This document shows positions 33,409 to 42,474 of a DNA stretch of 64,000 bases, one piece after another; positions within the stretch are counted from its first letter, which is position 1; every line of letters begins with the position of its first letter. A model generated the notes under the pieces. That model did no database searches, was not told the DNA's origin, and saw only the letters and a list, made by a program, of their open reading frames with translations. Both the position numbers and the translations under genes were made by a program. Origin of the DNA: Flavobacterium sp. (GTDB lineage: Bacteria; Bacteroidota; Bacteroidia; Flavobacteriales; Flavobacteriaceae); assembly GCF_027490375.1 (NCBI RefSeq), contig NZ_JAIXYH010000075.1, positions 1-64,000 on the forward strand. The letters are read 5' to 3'.

Positions 33409-33790
33409 GCGAAATAGACGATTTCATCCCGAAATTCCGACGGCATCGCTCAGCGATATCATGTTCTTTTTGTTCCTGTTTTTCTTGATTATCTCGACCT
33501 TGGCGAATCCAAACGTGATTAAACTTACCTTGCCAAAAGCAAAATCAAACGAAACAACGAACAAAGATCACATTACACTTTCCGTTACCGAAGATCAACG
33601 CTATTTTGTCGATAAAACTGAGGTAAGTTTCTCTGAACTCGAGAACAAACTCTTAGAGCAAACTACGCTTAAAGGTGATAAAGTAGTGGTAGTGCGACTC
33701 CCGGCCGACAATAAAGTGCAAGATTTAGTCGACGTAATGCAAATCGGCGTAAAACTCAAACTCAATTTTGTAATCGCAACGGCGAAATAG
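33398..33790 (+). CDS. ExbD/TolR family protein
   Basis: 130 aa. A single N-terminal transmembrane helix (about 18-38) contains the proton-binding aspartate in LSDIMFFLFLFFLI, and a periplasmic ExbD-like domain follows (DKVVVVRLPADNKVQDLVDVMQIG). It partners the preceding ExbB-type channel and is translationally coupled to it. It is 130 aa, a normal size. Confidence 0.93.
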   Translation: MAIKRNRRFHPEIPTASLSDIMFFLFLFFLIISTLANPNVIKLTLPKAKSNETTNKDHITLSVTEDQRYFVDKTEVSFSELENKLLEQTTLKGDKVVVVRLPADNKVQDLVDVMQIGVKLKLNFVIATAK

Positions 33791-33846
33791 ATTCTCTTTA
33801 TTGCTGAAATTTTCAGAAGCTATTCCGGCTGTTCGCTGTAGTCCGC

Positions 33847-33927
33847 AAAAAATACGGTTCGTTCAATCGGCAGGCATTGGGCTTCTTTGGTCGCCCTTGC
33901 CCACCGTTTCACGAAACCGTATTTTTT
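33847..33927. terminator. Convergent long-arm hairpin
   Basis: Arms 33847-33862 (AAAAAATACGGTTCGT) and 33911-33927 (ACGAAACCGTATTTTTT) pair with a one-base bulge and enclose about 48 nt. They have A/T tracts on both outer sides, so the hairpin could act as a terminator for the two convergent genes. A short GC-rich piece follows (33930-33955). Confidence 0.6.
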
Positions 33928-33974
33928 TTACGGGCTGCCGCTGCCATCCGGGCTAGGGTAATCGTTACCGAAAA

Positions 33975-36755
33975 TTAGTTTCCTTTTGCGGGCAACGAAT
34001 CGTTCTTAATTAACATCGATTCTTTGGGCGCTTCACTTTCCGTTTCATCAGTTTTCTTACTAAAAAAACGAATCTTCGGATTGTCTTTCGTTCCACGAAC
34101 CGTGCACGGAATTCCAATCAAACCAAAAGGCGGCAAACCAACGCGCAGTTTCAAATTCATCTGCCCGTTAAAATTTGTTTTTCCTTCAAATCGCAAACGA
34201 AACAATCCGGCGCCAAATTTCGTCCGATCTATCGTAATCACATTGTTTCGAATGCTGCTTTTTACGACAACTTTTTTCAAATCCGGATTGGCTACAGCAT
34301 CCGAACCCGTTTTCTTTCCAACAATCGAAAACATCTTTAATCCTTTTACCTTAATGTCTTCCAAAGTCAACGAGCCCGCACCTACGATGCTCGGATATAT
34401 CGGCTCCATATTTTCGTTTAATACGCCATTCAAGCGATAATCCAACGATACTAAACCCGAAGCATTCGCTGCCGAACTTGCTGCCGTTCTAAACAATTCG
34501 ATTTCGTTATACGCGCGTTTAATATCGAAATTTGAAGCGGTAAGTCGTAAATCGTAACCTGCTTTTTCCGTTCCGAAATTTTTGTACGTTCCATTGGCAG
34601 CCACTTTACAACCAATTAAATCGAAACCTGTTTTGGCTAATCGCAAAGTTCCGCGATCGGCATGTACGGCGCCAGAGAAATCGTTCAGATTCAAATCGTT
34701 ATAAATAATTTTTTGCGCTTTTGCACGCAAGGTAATATCCAGATTTGCGGGCACTACCACTACACCACTGGCTTTCGCTGCTTCAGTCTTGGCTTTAGTT
34801 GCAGCATCTGTGTCGCGTTCTTGCGTTTGCGGCGCTGCGGCCATCCATTCCGACACAACCAACTGATCGGCTTCAAACAAGAAATTCCCTTTCAACACCG
34901 CATCTTTCTCAAACAAAAACGGAATTACATCTAAAATTTGTCCGTTCATGCGCAACTCCGACGAACCGTAACGAGCAGTAAACGCATCAAACTTCATTTG
35001 ATTCTTCACAAAAGAAAAATCGCCTTTCTCGACCTTAAAATCCAACGGAAGTACGCCTGCTTTCAAACGGATGTTCCGAACTTTCAGATAACCATCGTTT
35101 TGCAAGGCACCAAAGTTCTTTGCCGCAATAGCCGACGCAGCGCCCGATACAATTAATTTCATATCGAGAAAACCATCAACATTCGAAACTTTGAAAACTT
35201 TAGCTATTCGACCTACATCTAGTGCACCAGCCGCTTTAATTTTGTACGATACATCTTCTGGGTTCACAAATAAAGCCGAAGCGGTAAAAGCTTGCTTTTC
35301 GAAAGTAAATTGTATGTTACTTAAATCAACTTTGGTGCTGCTTAACTTGGGCGTTTTGTTAAAAACTCCGGCAACTATATCAATATTCTGGATCGGATTT
35401 GGGTAGTAACTACTTCGTATCTCACCGTTTTTCAAACTCAAATCGAAATCGGTTTTCGGCATCAGCGATTTGCTTGCTTCGTATACACCGGCTATGGTCC
35501 CTTCTGCCTTGAGCGAGCCGCGGAGCTTCACAAAATCCAAATTCAATGCTTCAGAAAAGTCTTTTAAATCAAAACGTGCTTGCACATCCGATTTCATCAA
35601 AATCCGATCGATACCTGTAGAAACATAATTTGCTTTTGCAAAACCGTTCCCAAGCTTAAAATTAAAATCCTTTAGAGAAACATTGGTTTGCGAAAAGTTG
35701 AGTTGCCGCGCCGAAACCAACAATTTAAAATTCAAGTTTTCAATAGGCATGGGCGCCGATTTACTTTTCACCAAACCATTTCGCACGTTAAATAAAAAAT
35801 TGAAATTCGGGTTGGTATTGGTTGCAGCAGCATATTTTCCTTTTATAGAAAAACCAACGTCGGCTTTGCCTTGAAGCGTTGTTTGGCTTTGCCATTGCGT
35901 ATATTCAGGAGGTAATGCCGAGAACAAATCGTCGAGATTACAATCACTGGCACGGGCTGAGATATCCATAAAATAACCGTCGTTCAAAAATTCGAACAAA
36001 CCATTAAATCGAACGGCTAATTTATTGATGATCAGATCGTTCTTTTCAAAAGTAAAAGCCAACGAGTTGGTATTAATTTTTGTGATTAATTCAGCCTGAA
36101 CTTTCTTGTCTTTTAAATACTGTTTTCCACCATATGCTAAATCCAAAGCTTGAATGGAAGCAGTAGTTTGCAAATCAAAAACTGCTTGATTTAAGTTTCC
36201 GACACCCAAGTAATTAAAACCTGCTGCATTAAACAAGAAATTCAGTGATTGGTCGGCGTAATCGAGTTTTGCATTATTAATCTCGATGTGTTCCAAACGA
36301 ATGGCCGTAGATGAAGAATCGGATTTCGACGTGGGTTCAGCAGATTTATAGACGTTGTAATTGGCGCGACCTTGCGTATCGACTTTGATGTTTATTTCGG
36401 GATTTTCGACGTAAATTTCATCGATTTCAACTGTACTTTCAAATACCAACTTATACAAATCGACGCCAAAAGCTATTTCTTCAGCACGAACTAAATTCTG
36501 ATCTTGAAAGGGCGCCGAACCGTTTAACTTAAATCGCTCTAAGGATAAGGTAAGCGACGGGAAGTGGTTGAAGAACGACAAACTGCTCGATTGAAAATCC
36601 AGTTTACCGTCAATATGTTGGTTTGCATACGCCTTTACCTCTTTTTCAATAAACTCGGGAAAAAGGAGCGGAAACAAAAACATGAGCAACAAAACCAACA
36701 CTACAGAGCCGGCAGTGTACTTTATAATTTTTAAAAGTATCTTAGGAAGTTTCAT
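33975..36755 (-). CDS. AsmA-like protein
   Basis: 926 aa. An N-terminal membrane anchor (about 13-32) is followed by a long repetitive beta-rich periplasmic body typical of AsmA/TamB-like proteins, thought to bridge or move phospholipids between membranes. Typical N-terminal pattern: FQSSSLSFFNHFPSLTLSLERFKLNG (about 53-78); the C-terminal AsmA_2-like part includes GLMSLDYRL-type strands and ends in a Ser/Asp/Lys tail. The ATG at 36755 fits the promoter; a GTG two codons upstream overlaps the -7 element. Confidence 0.88.
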   Translation of the reverse strand: MKLPKILLKIIKYTAGSVVLVLLLMFLFPLLFPEFIEKEVKAYANQHIDGKLDFQSSSLSFFNHFPSLTLSLERFKLNGSAPFQDQNLVRAEEIAFGVDLYKLVFESTVEIDEIYVENPEINIKVDTQGRANYNVYKSAEPTSKSDSSSTAIRLEHIEINNAKLDYADQSLNFLFNAAGFNYLGVGNLNQAVFDLQTTASIQALDLAYGGKQYLKDKKVQAELITKINTNSLAFTFEKNDLIINKLAVRFNGLFEFLNDGYFMDISARASDCNLDDLFSALPPEYTQWQSQTTLQGKADVGFSIKGKYAAATNTNPNFNFLFNVRNGLVKSKSAPMPIENLNFKLLVSARQLNFSQTNVSLKDFNFKLGNGFAKANYVSTGIDRILMKSDVQARFDLKDFSEALNLDFVKLRGSLKAEGTIAGVYEASKSLMPKTDFDLSLKNGEIRSSYYPNPIQNIDIVAGVFNKTPKLSSTKVDLSNIQFTFEKQAFTASALFVNPEDVSYKIKAAGALDVGRIAKVFKVSNVDGFLDMKLIVSGAASAIAAKNFGALQNDGYLKVRNIRLKAGVLPLDFKVEKGDFSFVKNQMKFDAFTARYGSSELRMNGQILDVIPFLFEKDAVLKGNFLFEADQLVVSEWMAAAPQTQERDTDAATKAKTEAAKASGVVVVPANLDITLRAKAQKIIYNDLNLNDFSGAVHADRGTLRLAKTGFDLIGCKVAANGTYKNFGTEKAGYDLRLTASNFDIKRAYNEIELFRTAASSAANASGLVSLDYRLNGVLNENMEPIYPSIVGAGSLTLEDIKVKGLKMFSIVGKKTGSDAVANPDLKKVVVKSSIRNNVITIDRTKFGAGLFRLRFEGKTNFNGQMNLKLRVGLPPFGLIGIPCTVRGTKDNPKIRFFSKKTDETESEAPKESMLIKNDSLPAKGN

Positions 36756-36760
36756 CGTCA

Positions 36761-36791
36761 CAAAGGTAACGGGCTGTTTCTAAACAGCAAA
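36761..36791 (-). promoter_or_regulatory. AsmA gene promoter with palindromic spacer
   Basis: On the minus strand: TTTG (36791-36788), 19 nt, TACCTTTG (36768-36761), ending 5 nt before the ATG, hence probably leaderless. The spacer contains the dyad CTGTTT-AG-AAACAG (36774-36787). Confidence 0.75.
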
Positions 36792-36800
36792 CAAAGACTA

Positions 36801-36830
36801 AAAAAAAGCCGCTCTATTGGAGCGGCTCTT
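36801..36830 (-). terminator. Terminator of the T9SS amylase gene
   Basis: AGCCGCTC / GAGCGGCT 8-bp stem with a TATTG-type loop and a T-run on the minus strand. Confidence 0.85.
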
Positions 36831-36836
36831 TAAAAC

Positions 36837-39725
36837 TTAGTTTTTCACAAGTTTGACACTTGAAGTTCGGCTAAAGGCATCAGTTGCCTTTACAATATAT
36901 ACTCCAGGAGTTAAATCTGAAATATCGAAACTGAATTCAGCGTCGTAACTATTTGAAAACGATTTTACTTGCTGGCCTCGGATGTTATAGATCTGAACAT
37001 CGGCTACGGCTTTATTTAAAGCAAAACTATTGGTTGTTGGATTCGGACTAGCCACAAGTGCTTGGATGTCTTCAAACGAATCCACATTTAATAAAGCTTG
37101 TTGATTTCCGTAAACTCTGAAACCACCTGCTGGAATCGAAATTGGGGTGGTAGTATTGGTTACAACCAATTGTGTATTGTCCATTAAATTGTACCAAGTT
37201 CCAGTAAATGGGAAACTTGGGTTAATGTTCTGCTGTGCTACAGAAAAGTTCGCTAAAACAACTACATTTCGTAATTGTGTTGTTGGCAAAGCGTTATTGA
37301 AAATGTAGATACGCTGACGGATATTGTTTCCGTCTGGACTAATAGCATAGTCGCCTTCAAAAACAGGCTCGTTAATTTTCAATTCTATTAATCTCTTGAA
37401 CGCCTGATAAATCGGACCTCTATTCGCGCTACCTAGCCAGTTGTTTGTCCACTGATACTGTGGTTTTGTGTCTAGTTTACAATCGCCAGCAGTTACGTCA
37501 AAATCGGTATTAACAGTTCCATTATTACAAGTGAAAATTGAATCATCACAACCCAATTCAGCAAAGTGCCAAATCATTTTTGGACCTGGTACCAATAAAG
37601 ACGTAGCTCCAATAGAAGCGGCTCTGCTAAGGGTATTAGTTAAGTTGTTTAATGGAGGGAAAGCACCACCACCGTTTCCGTAAGCTCGTGCGCTGTACAT
37701 AACGCGTTCTTTATCGTGTGATTCTGGATAACCAATAAGACGCTTTGCAGAGAAACCTCTTGAATTATGACCAACGCGAGTGATATCTGCATCTGTAGAA
37801 TAACCACCAGCTAATTGTGAATAGGCGAATGTCAATTCCCCCCACATCATCACACCCTTGCTTGGGTTTTCGTTAATACGGTAATTTGCCCACTGCTGCT
37901 CTTCGCCATCGCTACCTAAGTGCTCAAAAATCGCTAAGTGAGTTGGGTCAAGCGACCAGGTGAAATCAGCATATTCTCGTAATACATCAACACGATCTTG
38001 CTGGTAGGCATTTGTACAAGATTCCTGGTTATTTCCAGGAGGACAGTTTTGGGTAAATCCTTTGGTCAAATCCCAACGGAAACCATCTACTTTAAATTCT
38101 TCAATCCAGTGCTTAACGACTCTTTTTACGTAATTTCTTGTACGTGATTGTTGGTGGTTAAAATCGGAACCTACGTTATAACTGTGCATTGCCTGCGTAT
38201 TGAAATACGGGTTCTCAGAACTTGGATCACCCCAACCATCTCCGTCTGGGTCGTTCATCCACATACGAACCATAGGATTGCGACCAAAAGCGTGGTTAAG
38301 TGCGATATCAAGAATTACAGCGATACCGTTTTGGTGACATAAATCTACAAACTCTTTGAATTTATCGGAAGTTCCATAGAATTTATCCAAAGCCATGTGG
38401 AACGAAGTATTGTAGCCCCAGCTTTCGTTGCCTTCGAATTCCATAACGGGCATCAATTGAATAGCGTTAATTTTCAGGTTAACAAAGTAATCCATTTTAT
38501 CGATTAAGTCTTGGTAACTGCGATTTGAATCGAAGTCGCGTACTAAAAGTTCGTAAATAACCAAGTCTTCTTTCTTGGGTTTAACGAAATTGGTAACCTG
38601 CCAATTATAAGGAGTTGGATTTGTTTTGAAAACAGTAATCTCTCTGTTTTGTCCGGCTGGATATGCCGGAATGTTCGGATACTTTGAACTAGGAATCCAC
38701 GGATCGTCGAAGTTAGAGATCACTAAAGTTGAGTATGGATCTGCTGTTCGAACGAGTGAAGGCGAATTGTTAATTGGAGTCGTATCTACTACCCAATATT
38801 GATACAAGATGTTTTCGCCTGGAGTTAAATTTTCTAGTGTCAACCAAAATTTTGTGGAACCTGGTGCAGAATCTCTGCGCATCGCGTGAACTGCAGTAGG
38901 CTGCCAGTTGTTAAAGCTACCTGCTACGTAAACGAAATCTTTTCCTGGCGCATCGAGAACTAAAGTAGCCTTAGTTTGATCGGCCATTAAGTTAACGCCA
39001 TCAAGCATATTAGCCGGCATCGCTTGCGAAATTGTTCCTGGATTTACTAATGCCGAAAATCTTTTTGTAATGGTAAAAGCCCCTTGTGTTACTTCTAATT
39101 CGTAAACTTGATTTCCATTAATATTTGTATGATTAAAGGAAAATGTAGCGGTAGCGGGATTTGTAGACAACACATTGCCATTAGCTCTCAAAACATAAGC
39201 TGCATCACCATTAGTGTTGTTTGCAGTAATATTCAACGAACCATTAGCTGCTAGAAGCGTCGTGCTGTTTTCAAGTGGAGCTGTTAAATTTACTTGAAAC
39301 GCACCTACTTCTGTTAAGATATCTTGCGACTTTTTATCACCCGTACCGTTTTTAGCTTTCACCAAAAATCCAATTCTACCAATACCTACGCGATTGTAGA
39401 AGGTGGTTGGTGTCATTGTGAAGGTATAGGTATCATTGCCTGCGTTGTAAGTGAACTTGTTTGCTTCGTTAGAGTTTATCCATTGACCGTTTGTAGGACA
39501 ATCTTGGATGTTTGCATCGTTGATATCAAAGCTCCAAGCCCAGATATACAATGCATTGTTAGTTACGCCCCAAGTAGATTCATTGACGCTATTACCGTTA
39601 ATGGTAATAGTAATTGAAGTAGTTTCCTCAAATAGTGCGGGTGTTATACTGTGGGTTACAGTTTGTTGTTGCCCCACTGCAGTAACACTGATCAAAAAAC
39701 ATAGAAACAGTATAATTTTTTTCAT
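36837..39725 (-). CDS. GH13 alpha-amylase with T9SS sorting domain
   Basis: 962 aa. After the signal peptide (1-18) come two beta-sandwich modules (about 20-150, 150-230) and a CBM48/E-set-like module (about 250-325, VYVAGSFNNWQP). The GH13 barrel (about 385-830) has DIALNH (473-478), nucleophile Asp552 in GFRWDLTKG, acid/base Glu601 in FEHLG and Asp671 in ESHD. A C-terminal type A sorting domain (about 885-962, YNIRGQQVKSF ... GVYIVKATD) marks type IX secretion. It cuts alpha-1,4-glucans at or outside the surface and is last in the sus operon. Confidence 0.93.
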   Translation of the reverse strand: MKKIILFLCFLISVTAVGQQQTVTHSITPALFEETTSITITINGNSVNESTWGVTNNALYIWAWSFDINDANIQDCPTNGQWINSNEANKFTYNAGNDTYTFTMTPTTFYNRVGIGRIGFLVKAKNGTGDKKSQDILTEVGAFQVNLTAPLENSTTLLAANGSLNITANNTNGDAAYVLRANGNVLSTNPATATFSFNHTNINGNQVYELEVTQGAFTITKRFSALVNPGTISQAMPANMLDGVNLMADQTKATLVLDAPGKDFVYVAGSFNNWQPTAVHAMRRDSAPGSTKFWLTLENLTPGENILYQYWVVDTTPINNSPSLVRTADPYSTLVISNFDDPWIPSSKYPNIPAYPAGQNREITVFKTNPTPYNWQVTNFVKPKKEDLVIYELLVRDFDSNRSYQDLIDKMDYFVNLKINAIQLMPVMEFEGNESWGYNTSFHMALDKFYGTSDKFKEFVDLCHQNGIAVILDIALNHAFGRNPMVRMWMNDPDGDGWGDPSSENPYFNTQAMHSYNVGSDFNHQQSRTRNYVKRVVKHWIEEFKVDGFRWDLTKGFTQNCPPGNNQESCTNAYQQDRVDVLREYADFTWSLDPTHLAIFEHLGSDGEEQQWANYRINENPSKGVMMWGELTFAYSQLAGGYSTDADITRVGHNSRGFSAKRLIGYPESHDKERVMYSARAYGNGGGAFPPLNNLTNTLSRAASIGATSLLVPGPKMIWHFAELGCDDSIFTCNNGTVNTDFDVTAGDCKLDTKPQYQWTNNWLGSANRGPIYQAFKRLIELKINEPVFEGDYAISPDGNNIRQRIYIFNNALPTTQLRNVVVLANFSVAQQNINPSFPFTGTWYNLMDNTQLVVTNTTTPISIPAGGFRVYGNQQALLNVDSFEDIQALVASPNPTTNSFALNKAVADVQIYNIRGQQVKSFSNSYDAEFSFDISDLTPGVYIVKATDAFSRTSSVKLVKN

Positions 39726-39750
39726 TTTGGAGAATTTTGTTGCGGAAGAT

Positions 39751-39782
39751 AAAAAGGGCTATCGAAAAGACAGCCCTCTTTA
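39751..39782 (-). terminator. Hairpin between susE and the T9SS amylase gene
   Basis: AGGGCT / AGCCCT stem with an 11-nt loop, T-rich on the minus strand. It probably reduces read-through into the amylase gene. Confidence 0.65.
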
Positions 39783-39801
39783 AATAAATTTTAAGACCGA
39801 A

Positions 39802-40851
39802 TTAGTTTAGGGTCAGTGTGTAAGTGTACTGTCTTGGGTTACTAAGATCAAGTACCACACGATAGTTTCCACTATCAGCTAAGGTAATATCTGGACCGTC
39901 ATAGTTCATTGACCCATCATCATCGCTATCGCCACCGAGGTTAATTGTCCATGCATTGTTAGCACGGAATTTGTAAGCGCCCGCAGTCATTTGAACATCA
40001 CCTTCCCACTTTTTAGTAGTTGGATTATATGTCAAAGCAGTACTTGCATCCCATCCACCTGGAGTTGCAGAACCTACAATTCCCCACGCTGTTGGCTCAA
40101 CTGTGTATACTAGTGTAGTGGTATTTGCTCGCACTCTGTAATAGCCAGCAGAAGCCGTACAATTTTGACCAACCGCAACTAAAACGCCAGAGAACGAACC
40201 GTCATCTCCATATTCATTGGTACCCCAGTTAAAATTACCTGCTTGGTCTGCCCCTACAAATTTGAAACCTCCGTCAAGATAAACGAAACCTTCATAGTCG
40301 GTTTCTCCAAAAGCTGAAGCTGCCAATTGTGGTGCTGTTGGAGGATTCCATCCTTGGTGGTTACCTGGAACAGCTAATTTTGGTAATGATGTTGAATAAG
40401 GAGTAACCAAATAGGTAATTACGTCAGAAAAACGCTCTTGCGATGCTGGCTCACCAACGCTTGATTTTACACGGATTTCAATCGCTCCTTGTGTAAAAGG
40501 AGTTAATCCTACAGAAACAGAAGCTCCATTTAAAGCTTCAGAAATTACGCTTGCATATGTGTTAGAAGTTGAAACTAAATCTAGTGGACTATCGAAATTA
40601 TCACCAGCTTTATCAATCTGAACTACGTAAGTTATACTAGTTGGCGTACCGTAATCCATAGCAGCCCACGTTAAACTTAATCCTGGATTCAGAGGCGTTT
40701 CAGGACCTAATACCACTGCATCGCCAGATGTTGGAGATAAAATTGCAAAATCTCCTTTAGCTTCTAAAAATCGAAGCTCTTGTTCGTCTTCACAAGCAAC
40801 AAAGCCTGTAAACAATGACAATAAAAAAACGGACTTTAATATTCTTTTCAT
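39802..40851 (-). CDS. susE: SusE/SusF-like starch-binding lipoprotein
   Basis: 349 aa, lipoprotein signal with lipobox TGFVAC (Cys20). An N-terminal SusE-type beta-sandwich (about 35-150, ILSPTSGDAVVLGPETPLNPGLSLTW) is followed by two CBM-like units (about 160-250 and 255-349) with aromatic residues such as NHQGWNPPTAP and TPGGWDAS, expected to stack on glucose rings. SusE/F bind starch at the cell surface without cutting it. It lies 21 nt after susD. I cannot separate SusE from SusF by sequence. Confidence 0.88.
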   Translation of the reverse strand: MKRILKSVFLLSLFTGFVACEDEQELRFLEAKGDFAILSPTSGDAVVLGPETPLNPGLSLTWAAMDYGTPTSITYVVQIDKAGDNFDSPLDLVSTSNTYASVISEALNGASVSVGLTPFTQGAIEIRVKSSVGEPASQERFSDVITYLVTPYSTSLPKLAVPGNHQGWNPPTAPQLAASAFGETDYEGFVYLDGGFKFVGADQAGNFNWGTNEYGDDGSFSGVLVAVGQNCTASAGYYRVRANTTTLVYTVEPTAWGIVGSATPGGWDASTALTYNPTTKKWEGDVQMTAGAYKFRANNAWTINLGGDSDDDGSMNYDGPDITLADSGNYRVVLDLSNPRQYTYTLTLN

Positions 40852-40872
40852 TTTTAATACTTTTTATTTTTT

Positions 40873-42462
40873 TTAATAACCAGGGTTTTGAGTAAGGTTT
40901 GGATTTGCAGAAATAGCTAAAATCGGAACTGGATATACTGCTCTGAAAGCTCCAATTGCTACACCATTTTGAGCATTACCTTTCCATGCCCAATTGTAAG
41001 TTCCACCAGTGAATCTGCCAAATCTGATTAAATCTTGGCGTCTGTGAGCTTCCCAATGTAATTCGCGGGCACGTTCATCTAAGATAAAATCTAATGTTAA
41101 CTGATTCGCTGTTATATTCTGGGAACTATCGCCATTTGCTCGCTCTCGTAAAGCGTTAACATAACCAAGTGCATTGGCTTGGTTTGCGTTACTTGCTCCT
41201 CTCAAGAAACATTCAGCATACATCAAATAGGCATCACCAAGTCTGAAAAGTGGAAAATCAGTATCTACAAAAGTTGGGTTAGTCCCAGCTGCTCCAGTTG
41301 AAGACTTGTTGCTATATTTTGCAAGGATAAAACCTTGATCTCTATTAGCTACATCTGTAATAACACGATCCCGAACGCCGCTAATGATTGTATTTCTAGC
41401 ATCATTACTGAAAGCAGTTCCATCAAACTTAGACACGAATTGTTCTCTCAAGCGTAGGGCACCGCCCCAACCACCAGCACTTACACCAAGATTGGCGCCG
41501 TTTTGCTCAATTGATCCAACTGATCCATTAATCATTACTGTTGTAGGTCCAAAATTCTGTGTAAATCGTCCGTCAGATTGGATTGCGAATATCATTTCAG
41601 GAGATGTATTATTATCAGCTGAAAAGTTTAATAAATAATTTGGTGCTAACTGATAACCACCTGCGATTATTGCATCCAATTGAGTTACACACTCATTGTA
41701 TTTTGGCTGTCCAATATACACTTCAGCATTTAAATACATCTTTGCCAAAATCATCCGAGCCATTGCTGCATCCAAGCGACCTTCTTGATTAGTTCTTGGC
41801 GCTTTTAACGAAGGTAAAACTTCGAGTAATTCTGACTCTATGTACTCAAACAACTGCTGTCTGTTATACTCTTCGCCTGCTTGTACTACTGAAAAAGTCT
41901 CATCGGTAAAAACAGCTTTACCGAAGAGGTCCATCATGTGATAGTAAGCAAGTGCTCTTAAAACACGAACTTCTTGTCTATACTCTTCAATTACAGCAGG
42001 ATTTGCAACATTTCTACTAGCAACCAAACTTGGCGTACTTTGACGCAAAAACTCGTTACAAATTGCTACTTGGAAGTGAGCTCTACTAAAAATACCTCTA
42101 ATAATTGGGTTGTCGGAAACCCAAACATTTCGTTGCAAATCTCGAACACCTCCGTCGCCTTCATAAGACCAGATGGCTTCATCGGTTACCAGTTCTTGCA
42201 TGTACCAAAGGCATCGCCCATATTGGCTAGTTCCGGCATCTAACCCCCCGATATTGGAGCTGCCTGGCCCCTCGGTACCCGTTAATGCTAGATTTGCGTA
42301 AACGCCCGCAATCGCATTCTGATAAGCATTAGGTTGTGCAAAAAATTCATCTGATAAGAAAACATTCCCTGCTTCGGGCTTTATATCTAAATCGGATTCA
42401 CATGATTGCAACGAAATAAGGCTTACCAACATAAAAAGTAGTGGAAACTTCATTTTTTTCAT
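40873..42462 (-). CDS. susD: SusD/RagB family outer-membrane lipoprotein
   Basis: 529 aa, lipoprotein signal with lipobox LQSC (Cys20). Tetratricopeptide-like helical SusD fold: NAYQNAIAGVYANLA near the N-terminus, VLRALAYYHMMDLFG (about 167-181) and the C-terminal DERARELHWEAHRRQDLIRFGRF (about 463-485) with the signature R-x-L-x-x-E...R-x-D-L-x-R. It acts as the lid of the SusC barrel and captures maltodextrins. It begins 12 nt after susC. Confidence 0.96.
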   Translation of the reverse strand: MKKMKFPLLFMLVSLISLQSCESDLDIKPEAGNVFLSDEFFAQPNAYQNAIAGVYANLALTGTEGPGSSNIGGLDAGTSQYGRCLWYMQELVTDEAIWSYEGDGGVRDLQRNVWVSDNPIIRGIFSRAHFQVAICNEFLRQSTPSLVASRNVANPAVIEEYRQEVRVLRALAYYHMMDLFGKAVFTDETFSVVQAGEEYNRQQLFEYIESELLEVLPSLKAPRTNQEGRLDAAMARMILAKMYLNAEVYIGQPKYNECVTQLDAIIAGGYQLAPNYLLNFSADNNTSPEMIFAIQSDGRFTQNFGPTTVMINGSVGSIEQNGANLGVSAGGWGGALRLREQFVSKFDGTAFSNDARNTIISGVRDRVITDVANRDQGFILAKYSNKSSTGAAGTNPTFVDTDFPLFRLGDAYLMYAECFLRGASNANQANALGYVNALRERANGDSSQNITANQLTLDFILDERARELHWEAHRRQDLIRFGRFTGGTYNWAWKGNAQNGVAIGAFRAVYPVPILAISANPNLTQNPGY

Positions 42463-42474
42463 TGTCGTATCGAA

